Below the pieces are notes generated by a model that was not told the DNA's origin, did no database searches, and saw only the letters and a program-made list of their open reading frames with translations. From Parapedobacter koreensis (GTDB taxonomy: Bacteria; Bacteroidota; Bacteroidia; Sphingobacteriales; Sphingobacteriaceae): a DNA stretch of 64,000 nucleotides. The stretch is taken from NCBI RefSeq assembly GCF_900109365.1, contig NZ_FNZR01000005.1, positions 186,001 through 250,000 on the forward strand, in the 5' to 3' direction. Below, piece after piece: positions 26,461 to 36,043 of this stretch. The stretch's first letter is position 1. Each line of letters begins with the position of its first letter. A program made the translations under genes and the position numbers.

Positions 26461-29319
26461 ATGACGAAACAAACGACGCCCGACTTGGGTGAACAACATG
26501 AAATACAAGTTTTTGGCGCACGAGTACATAACCTCAGGGACATTGACGTAAGCTTTCCTCGTAATGAATTGGTGGTCATAACCGGCTTAAGCGGTAGCGG
26601 CAAGTCGTCGCTGGCCTTTGACACCATCTATGCAGAAGGCCAGCGCCGGTATATGGAAACATTCAGTGCATACAGCCGCCAGTTTCTGGGGGGCATGGAA
26701 CGCCCGGATGTAGACAAAATTTCGGGACTTAGCCCCGTGATTTCCATTGAACAAAAGACCACCAGCAAGAATCCCCGTTCTACGGTAGGGACGATCACCG
26801 AGGTGTATGATTTTATGCGCCTGCTTTTTGCCCGTGCCGGGGAGGCCTATTCCTACGTGACGGGAAAAAAGATGGAACGCATGTCGGAAGATCAGGTCGT
26901 AGACCGCATCATCCAACAGTTTGAGGGGCAAGCAATCAATGTACTGGCGCCCGTGGTGAAGGGCCGCAAAGGTCACTACCGCGAGCTGTTTGAGCAGATC
27001 CGCAAACAGGGTTATGTGAAGGTGCGCGTGGATGGTGAATTGTTGGACATCGCCCCTAAAATGCAGGTCGACCGGTACAAAATCCACGATATCGAAATGG
27101 TCGTTGATCGGCTTATGGTCTCGGAAAAGGATCGGAAACGGCTTTACACATCGGTGATGCAGGCCATGAAGGCGGCGAAGGGCATCATCAAGGTCAGCGA
27201 CAAGGCCAACAACGAATACTTCTACAGCCGTTATTTGATGGATGCAGAATCGGGCATCTCCTATGACGAGCCACAACCCAATACATTTTCCTTCAATTCA
27301 CCTTATGGTGCTTGTCCACATTGTGGCGGACTGGGATACGTATACGAAATAGACCGCCATGCGGTCATTCCGGATCCAAAGCTCAGTATCGTGAAAGGTG
27401 GGCTAGCCCCGCTTGGCGAATACCGTGATACCTGGAATTTTCAGGTACTGAAAGCCATTGCCAAAAAATACGATTTCTCCCTAACTACTCCCATCGAAAA
27501 GCTCTCAGACAAGCAACTCGATACCCTGTTGTATGGTGCGGAGGAAGATATCACCGTACCGGTCACTTATAGTAGCTGGAATACGAAGGATTATAAGATT
27601 ACCTTTGAGGGCATTTTCAAAATGCTTGAAGAACAAAATGAACGGCTCGGCGTCAGCGGGCAGAACCTGGATGACTACCGCGTACAGAAAGTGTGCCCGG
27701 TGTGCCAGGGTGCCCGTCTCAAGAAAGAGTCGCTCCACTTTAAAATAGGTGGCAAAAACATCCACGAGCTGGCGGTAATGGATATTACCACGCTGGCGGC
27801 ATGGTTTGACGCTGTCGAGCAGCTACTGGATGAAAGGCAGCTCATCATCGCTACGGAAATCCTGAAAGAGATCCGCGCACGATTGGGCTTTTTGCTGGAT
27901 GTGGGACTCAATTACCTGACGCTTGACCGTACAGCAAAAACACTTTCCGGTGGGGAGGCACAACGTATCCGGCTGGCCACCCAGATTGGCTCGCAGCTGG
28001 TCAATGTGTTGTATATCTTGGATGAGCCCAGTATCGGGCTGCACCAGCGCGACAACGAACGACTTATCAAGGCCTTGAAAAACCTGCGTGATATCGGCAA
28101 TTCCGTATTGGTGGTGGAGCACGATAAGGATATGATCCTCCATGCCGATTATGTAATCGACATGGGTCCTGCAGCAGGCGCACATGGTGGGCTGGTGGTG
28201 GCACAGGGCAGACCCGAAGCCATCAAATCTGCTAATACACTCACTGCGGCATACCTCAACGGAACAAAGGCCATCGCTGTACCGGCAAAACGGCGGGCGG
28301 GCAACGGCCACATACTACATCTTTCCGGTGCCTCCGGTAATAATCTGCGCAATGTTTCCGCTGACTTTCCGTTGGGCAAACTTATCGTCGTTACCGGCGT
28401 ATCGGGAAGCGGCAAGTCCAGCTTGATTACAGAAACGCTGTATCCCATCTTAAACCGACATTTCTTCCGGGCAAAAAAGACTCCCCTACCCTATAAGAAG
28501 CTCGATGGATTGCAACATGTCGATAAGGTCATCGAGATAGACCAGACCCCCATAGGCCGTACACCCCGTTCTAACCCGTCTACCTATACGGGCGTTTTTT
28601 CGGATATCCGGGCGCTTTTTGTGCAACTGCCCGAGTCCAAAATTCGGGGTTACAAGCCCGGGCGTTTTTCTTTTAACGTAAAGGGCGGACGGTGTGAAAC
28701 CTGCCAAGGTGCGGGAATGAAGGTCATCGAAATGAATTTCCTGCCGGATGTGCAAGTGCCTTGCGAGACCTGCAATGGCAAGCGCTACAACCGTGAAACG
28801 CTGGAGGTACGCTATCGCGGCAAATCCATCAGTGATGTGCTCGATATGCGCATCGATGAGGCGGTTTCCTTCTTTGAAAATATCCCATCGATATATCGTA
28901 AAATCAAGACCTTGCAAGACGTGGGACTTGGTTATCTCACGTTGGGCCAATCGTCCGTAACATTGTCCGGAGGCGAAGCGCAGCGCGTGAAACTGGCCAC
29001 GGAACTCTCCAAGAAAGATACGGGAAAGACCTTTTATATCCTCGATGAGCCGACGACAGGGCTTCATTTTGAAGATGTGAATGTATTGCTCGAAGTGCTC
29101 AATCGGTTGGTAGATCGCGGAAATACCGTATTGGTGATTGAGCACAACCTGGATGTCATCAAAGTGGCCGATTGGGTAGTGGATCTTGGCCCTGAGGGGG
29201 GCGCAGGTGGTGGAGAAATCCTTTTTAGCGGTACGCCCGAAGACCTGACTCAATGCAAAAGGAGCCAGACAGCACGCTTTCTTGAACAAGAAATGCGGGG
29301 AGTAGGGACGTTTTCGTAA
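26461..29319 (+). CDS. uvrA: Excinuclease ABC subunit UvrA
   Basis: A 952-residue ABC ATPase that recognises damaged DNA in nucleotide excision repair and loads UvrB. Walker A motifs GLSGSGKSS (about residue 42) and GVSGSGKSS (about 649), zinc sites CPHCGGLGY and CETCQGAG with [10 protein letters not shown], and ABC signatures [12 protein letters not shown] and [12 protein letters not shown] are all present, with Walker [14 protein letters not shown] and [13 protein letters not shown]. Full length. mutL starts 10 bases later, so excision and mismatch repair are one transcript. Confidence 0.98.
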   Translation: MTKQTTPDLGEQHEIQVFGARVHNLRDIDVSFPRNELVVITGLSGSGKSSLAFDTIYAEGQRRYMETFSAYSRQFLGGMERPDVDKISGLSPVISIEQKTTSKNPRSTVGTITEVYDFMRLLFARAGEAYSYVTGKKMERMSEDQVVDRIIQQFEGQAINVLAPVVKGRKGHYRELFEQIRKQGYVKVRVDGELLDIAPKMQVDRYKIHDIEMVVDRLMVSEKDRKRLYTSVMQAMKAAKGIIKVSDKANNEYFYSRYLMDAESGISYDEPQPNTFSFNSPYGACPHCGGLGYVYEIDRHAVIPDPKLSIVKGGLAPLGEYRDTWNFQVLKAIAKKYDFSLTTPIEKLSDKQLDTLLYGAEEDITVPVTYSSWNTKDYKITFEGIFKMLEEQNERLGVSGQNLDDYRVQKVCPVCQGARLKKESLHFKIGGKNIHELAVMDITTLAAWFDAVEQLLDERQLIIATEILKEIRARLGFLLDVGLNYLTLDRTAKTLSGGEAQRIRLATQIGSQLVNVLYILDEPSIGLHQRDNERLIKALKNLRDIGNSVLVVEHDKDMILHADYVIDMGPAAGAHGGLVVAQGRPEAIKSANTLTAAYLNGTKAIAVPAKRRAGNGHILHLSGASGNNLRNVSADFPLGKLIVVTGVSGSGKSSLITETLYPILNRHFFRAKKTPLPYKKLDGLQHVDKVIEIDQTPIGRTPRSNPSTYTGVFSDIRALFVQLPESKIRGYKPGRFSFNVKGGRCETCQGAGMKVIEMNFLPDVQVPCETCNGKRYNRETLEVRYRGKSISDVLDMRIDEAVSFFENIPSIYRKIKTLQDVGLGYLTLGQSSVTLSGGEAQRVKLATELSKKDTGKTFYILDEPTTGLHFEDVNVLLEVLNRLVDRGNTVLVIEHNLDVIKVADWVVDLGPEGGAGGGEILFSGTPEDLTQCKRSQTARFLEQEMRGVGTFS

Positions 29320-29329
29320 CTTCGCAGGC

Positions 29330-31153
29330 ATGTCAGATATTATCCAACTGTTGCCGGATGCCGTAGCCAACCAGATTGCCGCAGGAGAGGTGGTACAACG
29401 TCCGGCGTCCGCAGTGAAGGAATTGATCGAAAATGCCATAGATGCCGGGGCCGATAAGATCAGGCTGATTGTGAAGGACGCCGGTAAATCGCTCATCCAG
29501 GTGATAGACAACGGATGTGGCATGAGCGTGACCGATGCCAGGTTGTGTTTTGAGCGTCATGCGACCTCCAAAATCCGCAAGGCGGAGGATTTGTTTGCCA
29601 TCCGTACCATGGGATTTCGCGGGGAAGCGCTGGCTTCCATCGCGGCTATTGCGCATGTCGAACTCAAGACCCGTCGTGTAGAAGATGAGCTGGGCACATT
29701 GATTGAAATTGAAGGGGCCGAAGTGGTACGGCAAGAACCGGCAGGCCTTGCCGCAGGCACCAGCATCTGCGTGAAAAACCTGTTTTACAACATTCCGGCG
29801 AGGCGCAACTTTCTTAAAAGCAACCCGGTTGAGATGCGCCATATTGTGGATGAATTCCAGCGGATAGCCTTGGCATACCCGCATATTTTTTTCAGCCTCC
29901 ATAGCGACGACCAAGAGCTGTTTCACCTGCCCGGTGAAAGCCTGAAGCAACGTATCGTGCATGTATTTGGAAACGGCTACAACCAACGGCTGGTACCGGT
30001 GGAGGAAGAAACAACCATTATCAACCTCAAGGGCTTTATTGGAAAACCTGAATTTGCGAAGAAAACCCGGGGGGAGCAGTTTTTTTTCGTGAACAACCGC
30101 TTTGTGAAAGACCCCTATCTCAATCATGCGATCGTCAAGGCTTACGAGGGCATCCTGCCGTCGGACAGTTTCCCCCTGTATGTCTTGTTTATAGAAATCG
30201 ACCCGGCAAAAATTGATATCAATGTCCACCCCACCAAAACGGAAATCAAATACGAAGATGAACGGGCGATCTATGCGATTTTGCAATCGGCGGTAAAGCG
30301 TTCACTGGGGCGCTATAACATTACACCTACGCTTGATTTCAATCAGGAAACCGGTTTCAGCAATATGATCAGTCCGAAGCCGCTGGAAGAAATCACTCCG
30401 CCTTCCATTACCTTTAATCCCAATTTTAATCCATTTGACCGCGGGAAGCCCAGTGGCGGGACGCAGTCGGCAGCTATCCCACAAAATTGGGACACCCTTT
30501 ATCAAATCACGGAAAAGGCCGCAGATACCCAACTAACGCTTCATGGAAAAGATGATTTATCCAATGAATATACTCAGCCGCCCAAGAAACAGCCCTTCCA
30601 GCTACATAGCCGCTATATTATTTCGCAGATCCACTCGGGATTTATCCTAATTGACCAACAAGCTGCACACGAGCGCATTTTGTTTGAGCAGTTTTGCCAG
30701 CAACTTGAAAACCGACAGGGTGCAAGCCAGCAAAGTTTGTTTCCACAGACTATCGCGCTTACCGGCTCGGATTTCCAATTGATTACCGATTTACTTCCAG
30801 ACATCCAGGCGTTGGGTTTCCAGATCAGGGAGTTTGGAAAGCATACGTTTGTCGTTGAAGGTATCCCAGCAGACTTGACATCCGGTGTAAACGAACGGCA
30901 GGTATTGGAACAACTGCTGGAAGACTATAAAAACAACCAAGCAGAATTGAAACTTCCGAAACGTGAAAAACTGGCCAGAAGCTTGGCCCGGCATGCCGCT
31001 ATCAAACCCGGTATGGCACTGTCGGTTGATGATATGGTCGAACTGATTGATCGGCTCTTTGCCTGCGAGATGCCAAATGTGTCATTGAATGGCAAACCGA
31101 TAATCCTTACTTTTACATTGCAAGAACTATCAGCGCGCTTCGAGCGCAACTAA
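29330..31153 (+). CDS. mutL: DNA mismatch repair protein MutL
   Basis: A 607-residue GHKL ATPase. ATP-site motifs: ENAIDAGA (Glu34, Asn35) , DNGCGM, GFRGEAL and the ATP-lid; HPTKTEIKY marks the transducer domain. The C-terminal dimerisation domain has DQQAAHERILFEQF, the endonuclease metal motif in which the usual His of DQHA is Gln, and RSLARHAAIKPG plus ACEMPNVSLNGKP, which correspond to the other endonuclease motifs in altered form. Whether it nicks DNA is therefore unclear. A Gln/Pro-rich linker lies between. It follows uvrA by 10 bases. Confidence 0.97.
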   Translation: MSDIIQLLPDAVANQIAAGEVVQRPASAVKELIENAIDAGADKIRLIVKDAGKSLIQVIDNGCGMSVTDARLCFERHATSKIRKAEDLFAIRTMGFRGEALASIAAIAHVELKTRRVEDELGTLIEIEGAEVVRQEPAGLAAGTSICVKNLFYNIPARRNFLKSNPVEMRHIVDEFQRIALAYPHIFFSLHSDDQELFHLPGESLKQRIVHVFGNGYNQRLVPVEEETTIINLKGFIGKPEFAKKTRGEQFFFVNNRFVKDPYLNHAIVKAYEGILPSDSFPLYVLFIEIDPAKIDINVHPTKTEIKYEDERAIYAILQSAVKRSLGRYNITPTLDFNQETGFSNMISPKPLEEITPPSITFNPNFNPFDRGKPSGGTQSAAIPQNWDTLYQITEKAADTQLTLHGKDDLSNEYTQPPKKQPFQLHSRYIISQIHSGFILIDQQAAHERILFEQFCQQLENRQGASQQSLFPQTIALTGSDFQLITDLLPDIQALGFQIREFGKHTFVVEGIPADLTSGVNERQVLEQLLEDYKNNQAELKLPKREKLARSLARHAAIKPGMALSVDDMVELIDRLFACEMPNVSLNGKPIILTFTLQELSARFERN

Positions 31154-31170
31154 TTGAATAATGAATAACC

Positions 31171-31902
31171 ATGTATAACAACTCCGCATCTCCTTTTGCA
31201 GGGCTACCCCCGGTAGTCAAAAATCTGCTTATCATTAACATCATTTGCTTTGTTGGCACAATGATTTTCGAACAGGCCAACCGTTTTTTCGGCGTATACT
31301 ATCCGGATTCACCTTTCTTTAAAATATGGCAGGTTGTTACTTACATGTTTATGCATGGCGGGTTTATGCATATTTTTTTCAATATGTTTGCGCTTTTCAT
31401 GTTTGGGCCGGTATTGGAGCAGGTGTTAGGTTCCAAGCGATTTTTGAATTATTATTTGATTACCGGCCTTGGCGCGTTGGTGTTGCAATTTGCGGTACAG
31501 GCCGCAGAGGTTTATCAGATAACGGGCACGGTAGTCGCCAGGGGTTGGCTGCGCTTCGATATGCTTGAGGGGGTGGTGCATGGCAACCATCCTGAATTGA
31601 CGCAGGGAAGTTTTGAAAAACTGGTATCTATTTATAATACCCCCATGGTGGGAGCTTCCGGCGCTATATATGGGCTTTTGATCGCGTTTGGCTACCTCTT
31701 TCCCAACACCCCGTTGATGTTGATTTTTCTGCCGGTGCCTATTAAGGCGAAATATTTTATTCCGGTCATGATTCTTATCGAGCTCTATTTGGGTATATCG
31801 CGCACGGGCACATCCATTGCGCATTTTGCACATATTGGCGGCGCATTGTTCGGATTCTTGCTCATCAAGTTATGGGGAATCAGGCGGCCCAATTATTGGT
31901 AA
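31171..31902 (+). CDS. Rhomboid family intramembrane serine protease 1
   Basis: A 243-residue six-helix membrane protein. The catalytic dyad is Ser163 in GASGAIYG and His221 in AHFAHIGGALFGF; the first-loop motif HGGFMHIFFNMFALFMFGP is intact. It cleaves transmembrane substrates that are not known here. It starts 17 bases after mutL and is probably in the same transcript. A second rhomboid follows 104 bases later. Confidence 0.94.
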   Translation: MYNNSASPFAGLPPVVKNLLIINIICFVGTMIFEQANRFFGVYYPDSPFFKIWQVVTYMFMHGGFMHIFFNMFALFMFGPVLEQVLGSKRFLNYYLITGLGALVLQFAVQAAEVYQITGTVVARGWLRFDMLEGVVHGNHPELTQGSFEKLVSIYNTPMVGASGAIYGLLIAFGYLFPNTPLMLIFLPVPIKAKYFIPVMILIELYLGISRTGTSIAHFAHIGGALFGFLLIKLWGIRRPNYW

Positions 31903-32006
31903 AATGAAACAAGCGCTGATTTTGTTATATCTTCGATGAAAACGATTAAAAAAAATTTTTGCTATATTAGCCACTGTTATCTGGAAATTACACAGGAAGC
32001 ACAGCG

Positions 32007-32882
32007 ATGAAAAGGTCATGGATTGGCGGTCTATGGGATAAGGCTTTCCGTTCAGGAAGTCCTTTATATCTGTTTATTGCTATCAACATTTTGGTGTTTG
32101 TTGGTATCAATATGCTATCGCTGATTACTGCCCTACGTTTTACGGACATCCCGTTGTCCGGTTATTTGATGTCATGGCTGCAGCTTCCGGCATCAATAAC
32201 GGCATGGCTATATAAGCCGTGGACCATTGCCACCTACATGTTTACACAACAGGGGTTGTTCCATGTGCTTTTCAATATGCTATGGTTGTTTTGGCTGGGT
32301 ATTATTTTCCTTGATTTTCTCAAAAAGCGGCAATTCACCTTCGTGTACCTCGCCGGGGGGCTCGCGGGCGGGCTGCTTTACCTACTGGCCTTTAACCTAA
32401 TACCTATATTTAAAGCAGAAGCATTCCGAACAGTTATGATTGGTTCGTCGGCCAGTGTGAGCGCCATCGTGTTTGCAACGGCAACCCTATTGCCAGACTA
32501 CACCATCCGGATGCTGTTTTTTGGCAATGTAAGGCTGAAATACCTGGCATTGGCATTTATTGCTATTGATGTGCTGGCCATTGGCGGGTTTAATGCTGGG
32601 GGAAGTATCGCACACATTGGCGGGGCATTGTTCGGCTTTGTATACATCAAACGATTACAGAACGGGCAAGACTGGAGCCGTATTTTGGGCGTTGAACGTA
32701 AGAAAAGAAAATTACGTGTTGTACGGAATGATGCGCCCCCATACGAAGAACCTTTGGTACCCAATCAGGAAGTCATCGATCGGATTTTGGACAAAATTTC
32801 GCAATCCGGTTATGAAAGCCTTACCAAAGCCGAGAAAGAAGCCTTGTTTAAAGCCAGCAAACAGGGCCAAAATGAGTACTGA
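32007..32882 (+). CDS. Rhomboid family intramembrane serine protease 2, with cytoplasmic tail
   Basis: A 291-residue paralogue of the preceding protease. The probable dyad is Ser148 in IGSSASVSA and His203 in AHIGGALFGF; the motif reads GSSA instead of the usual GASG. The loop motif QQGLFHVLFNMLWLFWLGI is present. A charged C-terminal tail of about 75 residues (RKKRKLRVVRNDAP and DRILDKISQSGYESLTKAEKE) is predicted to be cytoplasmic. The stop shares a base with the next ATG. The two rhomboids followed by an EEP protein form a conserved-looking cluster. Confidence 0.92.
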   Translation: MKRSWIGGLWDKAFRSGSPLYLFIAINILVFVGINMLSLITALRFTDIPLSGYLMSWLQLPASITAWLYKPWTIATYMFTQQGLFHVLFNMLWLFWLGIIFLDFLKKRQFTFVYLAGGLAGGLLYLLAFNLIPIFKAEAFRTVMIGSSASVSAIVFATATLLPDYTIRMLFFGNVRLKYLALAFIAIDVLAIGGFNAGGSIAHIGGALFGFVYIKRLQNGQDWSRILGVERKKRKLRVVRNDAPPYEEPLVPNQEVIDRILDKISQSGYESLTKAEKEALFKASKQGQNEY

Positions 32883-34006
32883 TGGTATCGAAACCACGTC
32901 GCAAGAAAGCACTGAATTTTTTCGGTAAGTCTGTTTTATTCGCCAATTTCCTTGCAGTCTTAGCGCTGCTGTTAAGTTATTCGGCTCCGTTTATCAATCC
33001 AAAAGCCTTTTGGCCCAGTGCCTTTTTTGGTATTGCTTACCTACCCTTGCTGATCATCAACATCGTGTTTATCGTATATTGGCTGACATTGAGGGCCCGT
33101 TACGCAGCCATTTCTTTTTTGGCCATTTTATTGGGTTGGGGCACATTGAGCAAGCATGTAGGCTTCAACAGCAAAGTGCCCGAAGCGGTAGTTGCTACGC
33201 CGGATGCCGCCCATGTCCGGCTGTTGACCTATAATGTGCATTTTTTCAGGGCTTTCGAACAGCAAGATACCGAGCTTACCATTTGGGAGGATGCCATGAA
33301 ACTTATGGACAGCATTTCTCCTGATGTGATATGTATCCAGGAATACTATACCCGCCAAAAAGGGCGGTATAAAATGGTTAAAGAATTTGAACGGAAAATC
33401 AAAACGCCTTACCATTACATTTCTCCTACAGCAGAAAACGAATATGAAGCTTATGGTATTGCGATATTTTCGCGCTACCCCATTGTTGCTTCTGGCTATT
33501 TGCCTCAACATGAACTTGGCGTGAATCGGATTATCTACGCAGATATTGATAAAGGCGGCAAGATTTTCCGGGTATACAATGTCCACTTGCGTTCGTTCGG
33601 CTTCCAGAAAGAAGACTATGATTTTATAAAAAGGCCATCAAAGACCATCGAAAAAGATGCTGCCTCTACCAGACGCATCGGATCGCGCCTGAAACATGCG
33701 TTCAATGCCCGGAGTGATCAGGCCGAGATACTGCGCGAACATAGCAGGGCTTGTGAAACCCCATACATTATTGCCGGCGATTTTAACGACACACCTTTAT
33801 CTTATTCGGTAAACAAAGTTTCCGCGGGATTACAGAATGCTTTCCATGAAAAGGGACGAGGCTGGGGGGTTACCTATAATGGGGATTTTCCTAATTTCCA
33901 AATCGACTATATTTTGGCAAGCAAGGAATTTAAGATACATCATTATCAAATCATCAAAGCAAAGCTTTCGGATCATTATCCCGTGTGGGCTGACGTGCAG
34001 TTTTGA
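32882..34006 (+). CDS. Endonuclease/exonuclease/phosphatase family protein with N-terminal membrane helices
   Basis: A 374-residue protein. Residues 15-100 carry three hydrophobic segments; the rest is a metal-dependent EEP domain of the DNase I/sphingomyelinase superfamily: LLTYNVHFF, VICIQEYYTR (Glu ligand), AIFSRYPIV, IAGDFNDTPLS and LSDHYPVWADVQF (catalytic His and Asp). The active site should lie outside the inner membrane (inference). Members cleave phosphodiesters in lipids, sugars or nucleic acids; substrate unknown. It overlaps the rhomboid stop by one base and ends at a terminator. Confidence 0.9.
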   Translation: MVSKPRRKKALNFFGKSVLFANFLAVLALLLSYSAPFINPKAFWPSAFFGIAYLPLLIINIVFIVYWLTLRARYAAISFLAILLGWGTLSKHVGFNSKVPEAVVATPDAAHVRLLTYNVHFFRAFEQQDTELTIWEDAMKLMDSISPDVICIQEYYTRQKGRYKMVKEFERKIKTPYHYISPTAENEYEAYGIAIFSRYPIVASGYLPQHELGVNRIIYADIDKGGKIFRVYNVHLRSFGFQKEDYDFIKRPSKTIEKDAASTRRIGSRLKHAFNARSDQAEILREHSRACETPYIIAGDFNDTPLSYSVNKVSAGLQNAFHEKGRGWGVTYNGDFPNFQIDYILASKEFKIHHYQIIKAKLSDHYPVWADVQF

Positions 34007-34028
34007 TTGGAACAAGGGCAGGGATAAC

Positions 34029-34072
34029 AAAAAACGGAGAACCGCCTCTTTCGATTTGAATCCTCCGTTTTT
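34029..34072 (+). terminator. Probable terminator after the EEP gene
   Basis: AAAAACGGAG and CTCCGTTTTT form a 10-bp stem with a long loop of about 24 bases; the 3' arm ends in T residues. It closes the uvrA-to-EEP run. A second small inverted repeat AATTACA/TGTAATT follows at 34079-34100. Confidence 0.65.
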
Positions 34073-34106
34073 AACCTTAATTACAACCGTAGCTGTAATT
34101 TAGGCA

Positions 34107-34714
34107 TCAAGTCTTAGTCATTGTCGGCATCTGTCCTATGCTTGCCAAGAGGCTGCATTTACATGATGCAATTTTGCCATTCGTTGCTTTCCCCGTGGGG
34201 ACTGCGATAATGCACAAAATCCACTGCGTATGTTTTGATTGGGTTGCTCCTTTTTCAAGGCAGCGAACAAATCTCCATCGGCATGATACCGCTAAGAGCC
34301 AATCCATCGCTAAAGCCATCCGGAATAACAGCCTTTCGGCATTACTCCATCTTGGATACTTTATTATGGGCGATTCAAAGAACTCCGTACTTGATATTGA
34401 CTAAGGTAAGAACAAAAAGTATCGGTGTCAAGGAAAAGTGATTTATTTTGTTAACAAGTTTTCCACCTTTGAAGCCGCTTTTATCAACAATGCTTCGGGG
34501 TCTATATGCGCCGTTTTGGGTTGAATAAGGTATTAATTGCAAATAGAAATCTATCTTATCCACATGTTGGTTAAGTAAACTTATCAACAATTTAGTGTTA
34601 AGTTTGTCGCTATGTCCAGTTGTTTTCGTCATTTAAACCCCCGTTTTTTAAAAAACGTCACGAGAAAAAGTCGTATTTTTATACCTTCATTTGGATAAGG
34701 AAAGTAGGTTACTG
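34107..34714. other. Gene-free stretch with DnaA-box-like sites; possible oriC
   Basis: No recognisable gene. The first part, to about 34440, is of ordinary composition and holds only short open frames without family features. The second part is AT-rich and holds TTATCCACA at 34556-34564 (a perfect DnaA box) and two one-mismatch versions, TTATCAACA at 34481-34489 and 34581-34589, exactly 100 bp apart, plus TTTTCCACC near 34460. The cluster could be a replication origin or a DnaA-regulated site. GC-skew data are needed to decide. Confidence 0.4.
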
Positions 34715-36043
34715 ATGGCGGCATCCCGCAAAATTTTTGTGTTAGATACTTCGGTCATTTTGTATGACCACAATGCGCTGAACAATTTTCAGGAGCATGA
34801 CGTGGCTATTCCAATACAGGTACTTGAAGAACTCGACAATATGAAGGGGGGCAATGAAACAAGGAATTTCGAAGCCCGTGGTTTTATTCGATTGATTGAT
34901 AGTCTTTCCAAGAAAAAACTCATCAACCAATGGGTGCATCTCAATGGGCAAACCAAAGGAAAATTCAGGGTCATCCTTTCAGGGAATCCCCAGCGTACTG
35001 ACGCAGCGGCGATCTTTGGGAATGAAAAATATGACCATCAGATCATCAATGCCGCACTTATTCTGATGGAAGAAAACCCGGAAAAGAAGGTTGTCTTGGT
35101 TTCAAAGGATATCTGTTTAAGGCTTAAAGCAAAGGCGTTGAACCTGATGGCAGAAGATTACGAAACAGGAAAGATAAAAAATGTAGCGGAGCTCTATACC
35201 GGCAAGACCGTACGGAGGGATCTGCCTGACGAGTTGGTGGAGGCCCTGAAAAACCGGACAACCATAGCCGTGGAAAATATGCCCTTCAATCACATTGGAG
35301 CCAATCAATTTTATGTGCTGAAGCAACACCGTAAGACGTTTCATGCTTTTTACCATAAAAGCACGCAGACATTAGCCCCGGTATCAACAGCCCCGGTATT
35401 CCGCATCAAGCCCAGAAATCCGGAGCAGGCGTTCGCGCTCCATGCCCTGCTTGACCCCGCTATCCGCTTAGTGAGTATCCAAGGCAATGCGGGCACGGGA
35501 AAGACGCTGCTGGCATTGGCGAGCGCGTTGGAGCAGCGGAAGAATTACCGGCAAATTTATATCACGCGTCCGGTTATCCCATTGAGCAATAAAGAAATTG
35601 GGTTTTTGCCGGGGGATGCTAAATCCAAAACGGATCCGTTTCTTGCTCCTATCTGGGACAACCTCCGTTTCATCAAAGAGCAATATGCGGATGATGAAAA
35701 GATGCTTGAAAAGATAGATGAACTAATTGCTACGGAAAAAATAGCGATTACGCCGTTGGCTTTCATCCGTGGGCGCACGCTTACCAAAATTTTCTTTATT
35801 GTAGATGAAGCCCAGAACCTGACGCCCCATGAAATCAAGACGATTATTTCCCGGGCGGGTGAACATACCAAAATTGTCTTCACGGGCGATATTTATCAAA
35901 TTGATACGCCTTACCTTGATGCCGAAAGCAATGGACTGTCGTATCTCATCGAAAATGTGAAAAACCATCCCCTATACGCCCACATCACCCTGCAAAAGGG
36001 CGAACGTAGCGAGTTGGCCAATTTAGCGAATGATTTGTTATAG
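34715..36043 (+). CDS. PIN-PhoH fusion protein (YlaK-like ATPase)
   Basis: A 442-residue protein from the ATG at 34715; a TTG at 34691 is possible but less likely. The N-terminal PIN ribonuclease domain (FVLDTSVILYDHNAL, residues 8-22, with the Asp ligand) is joined to a C-terminal PhoH ATPase with Walker A GNAGTGKTLLALA at about residue 256 and Walker B FFIVDEAQNLT, then VFTGDIYQID. Related PhoH2 proteins from mycobacteria couple RNA unwinding to cleavage. Its 3' end overlaps the convergent rRNA methylase gene by 6 bases. Confidence 0.93.
   Translation: MAASRKIFVLDTSVILYDHNALNNFQEHDVAIPIQVLEELDNMKGGNETRNFEARGFIRLIDSLSKKKLINQWVHLNGQTKGKFRVILSGNPQRTDAAAIFGNEKYDHQIINAALILMEENPEKKVVLVSKDICLRLKAKALNLMAEDYETGKIKNVAELYTGKTVRRDLPDELVEALKNRTTIAVENMPFNHIGANQFYVLKQHRKTFHAFYHKSTQTLAPVSTAPVFRIKPRNPEQAFALHALLDPAIRLVSIQGNAGTGKTLLALASALEQRKNYRQIYITRPVIPLSNKEIGFLPGDAKSKTDPFLAPIWDNLRFIKEQYADDEKMLEKIDELIATEKIAITPLAFIRGRTLTKIFFIVDEAQNLTPHEIKTIISRAGEHTKIVFTGDIYQIDTPYLDAESNGLSYLIENVKNHPLYAHITLQKGERSELANLANDLL

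Noticed and set aside
28486-30286. Long open frames on the minus strand inside uvrA (345 codons) and mutL (317 codons)
   Set aside because: They are antisense shadows of strongly conserved genes with no family features; their length follows from the codon use of the real genes.
34375-34632. 85-codon minus-strand ORF across the DnaA-box cluster
   Set aside because: No family features, AT-rich, and it runs through the putative regulatory sites.
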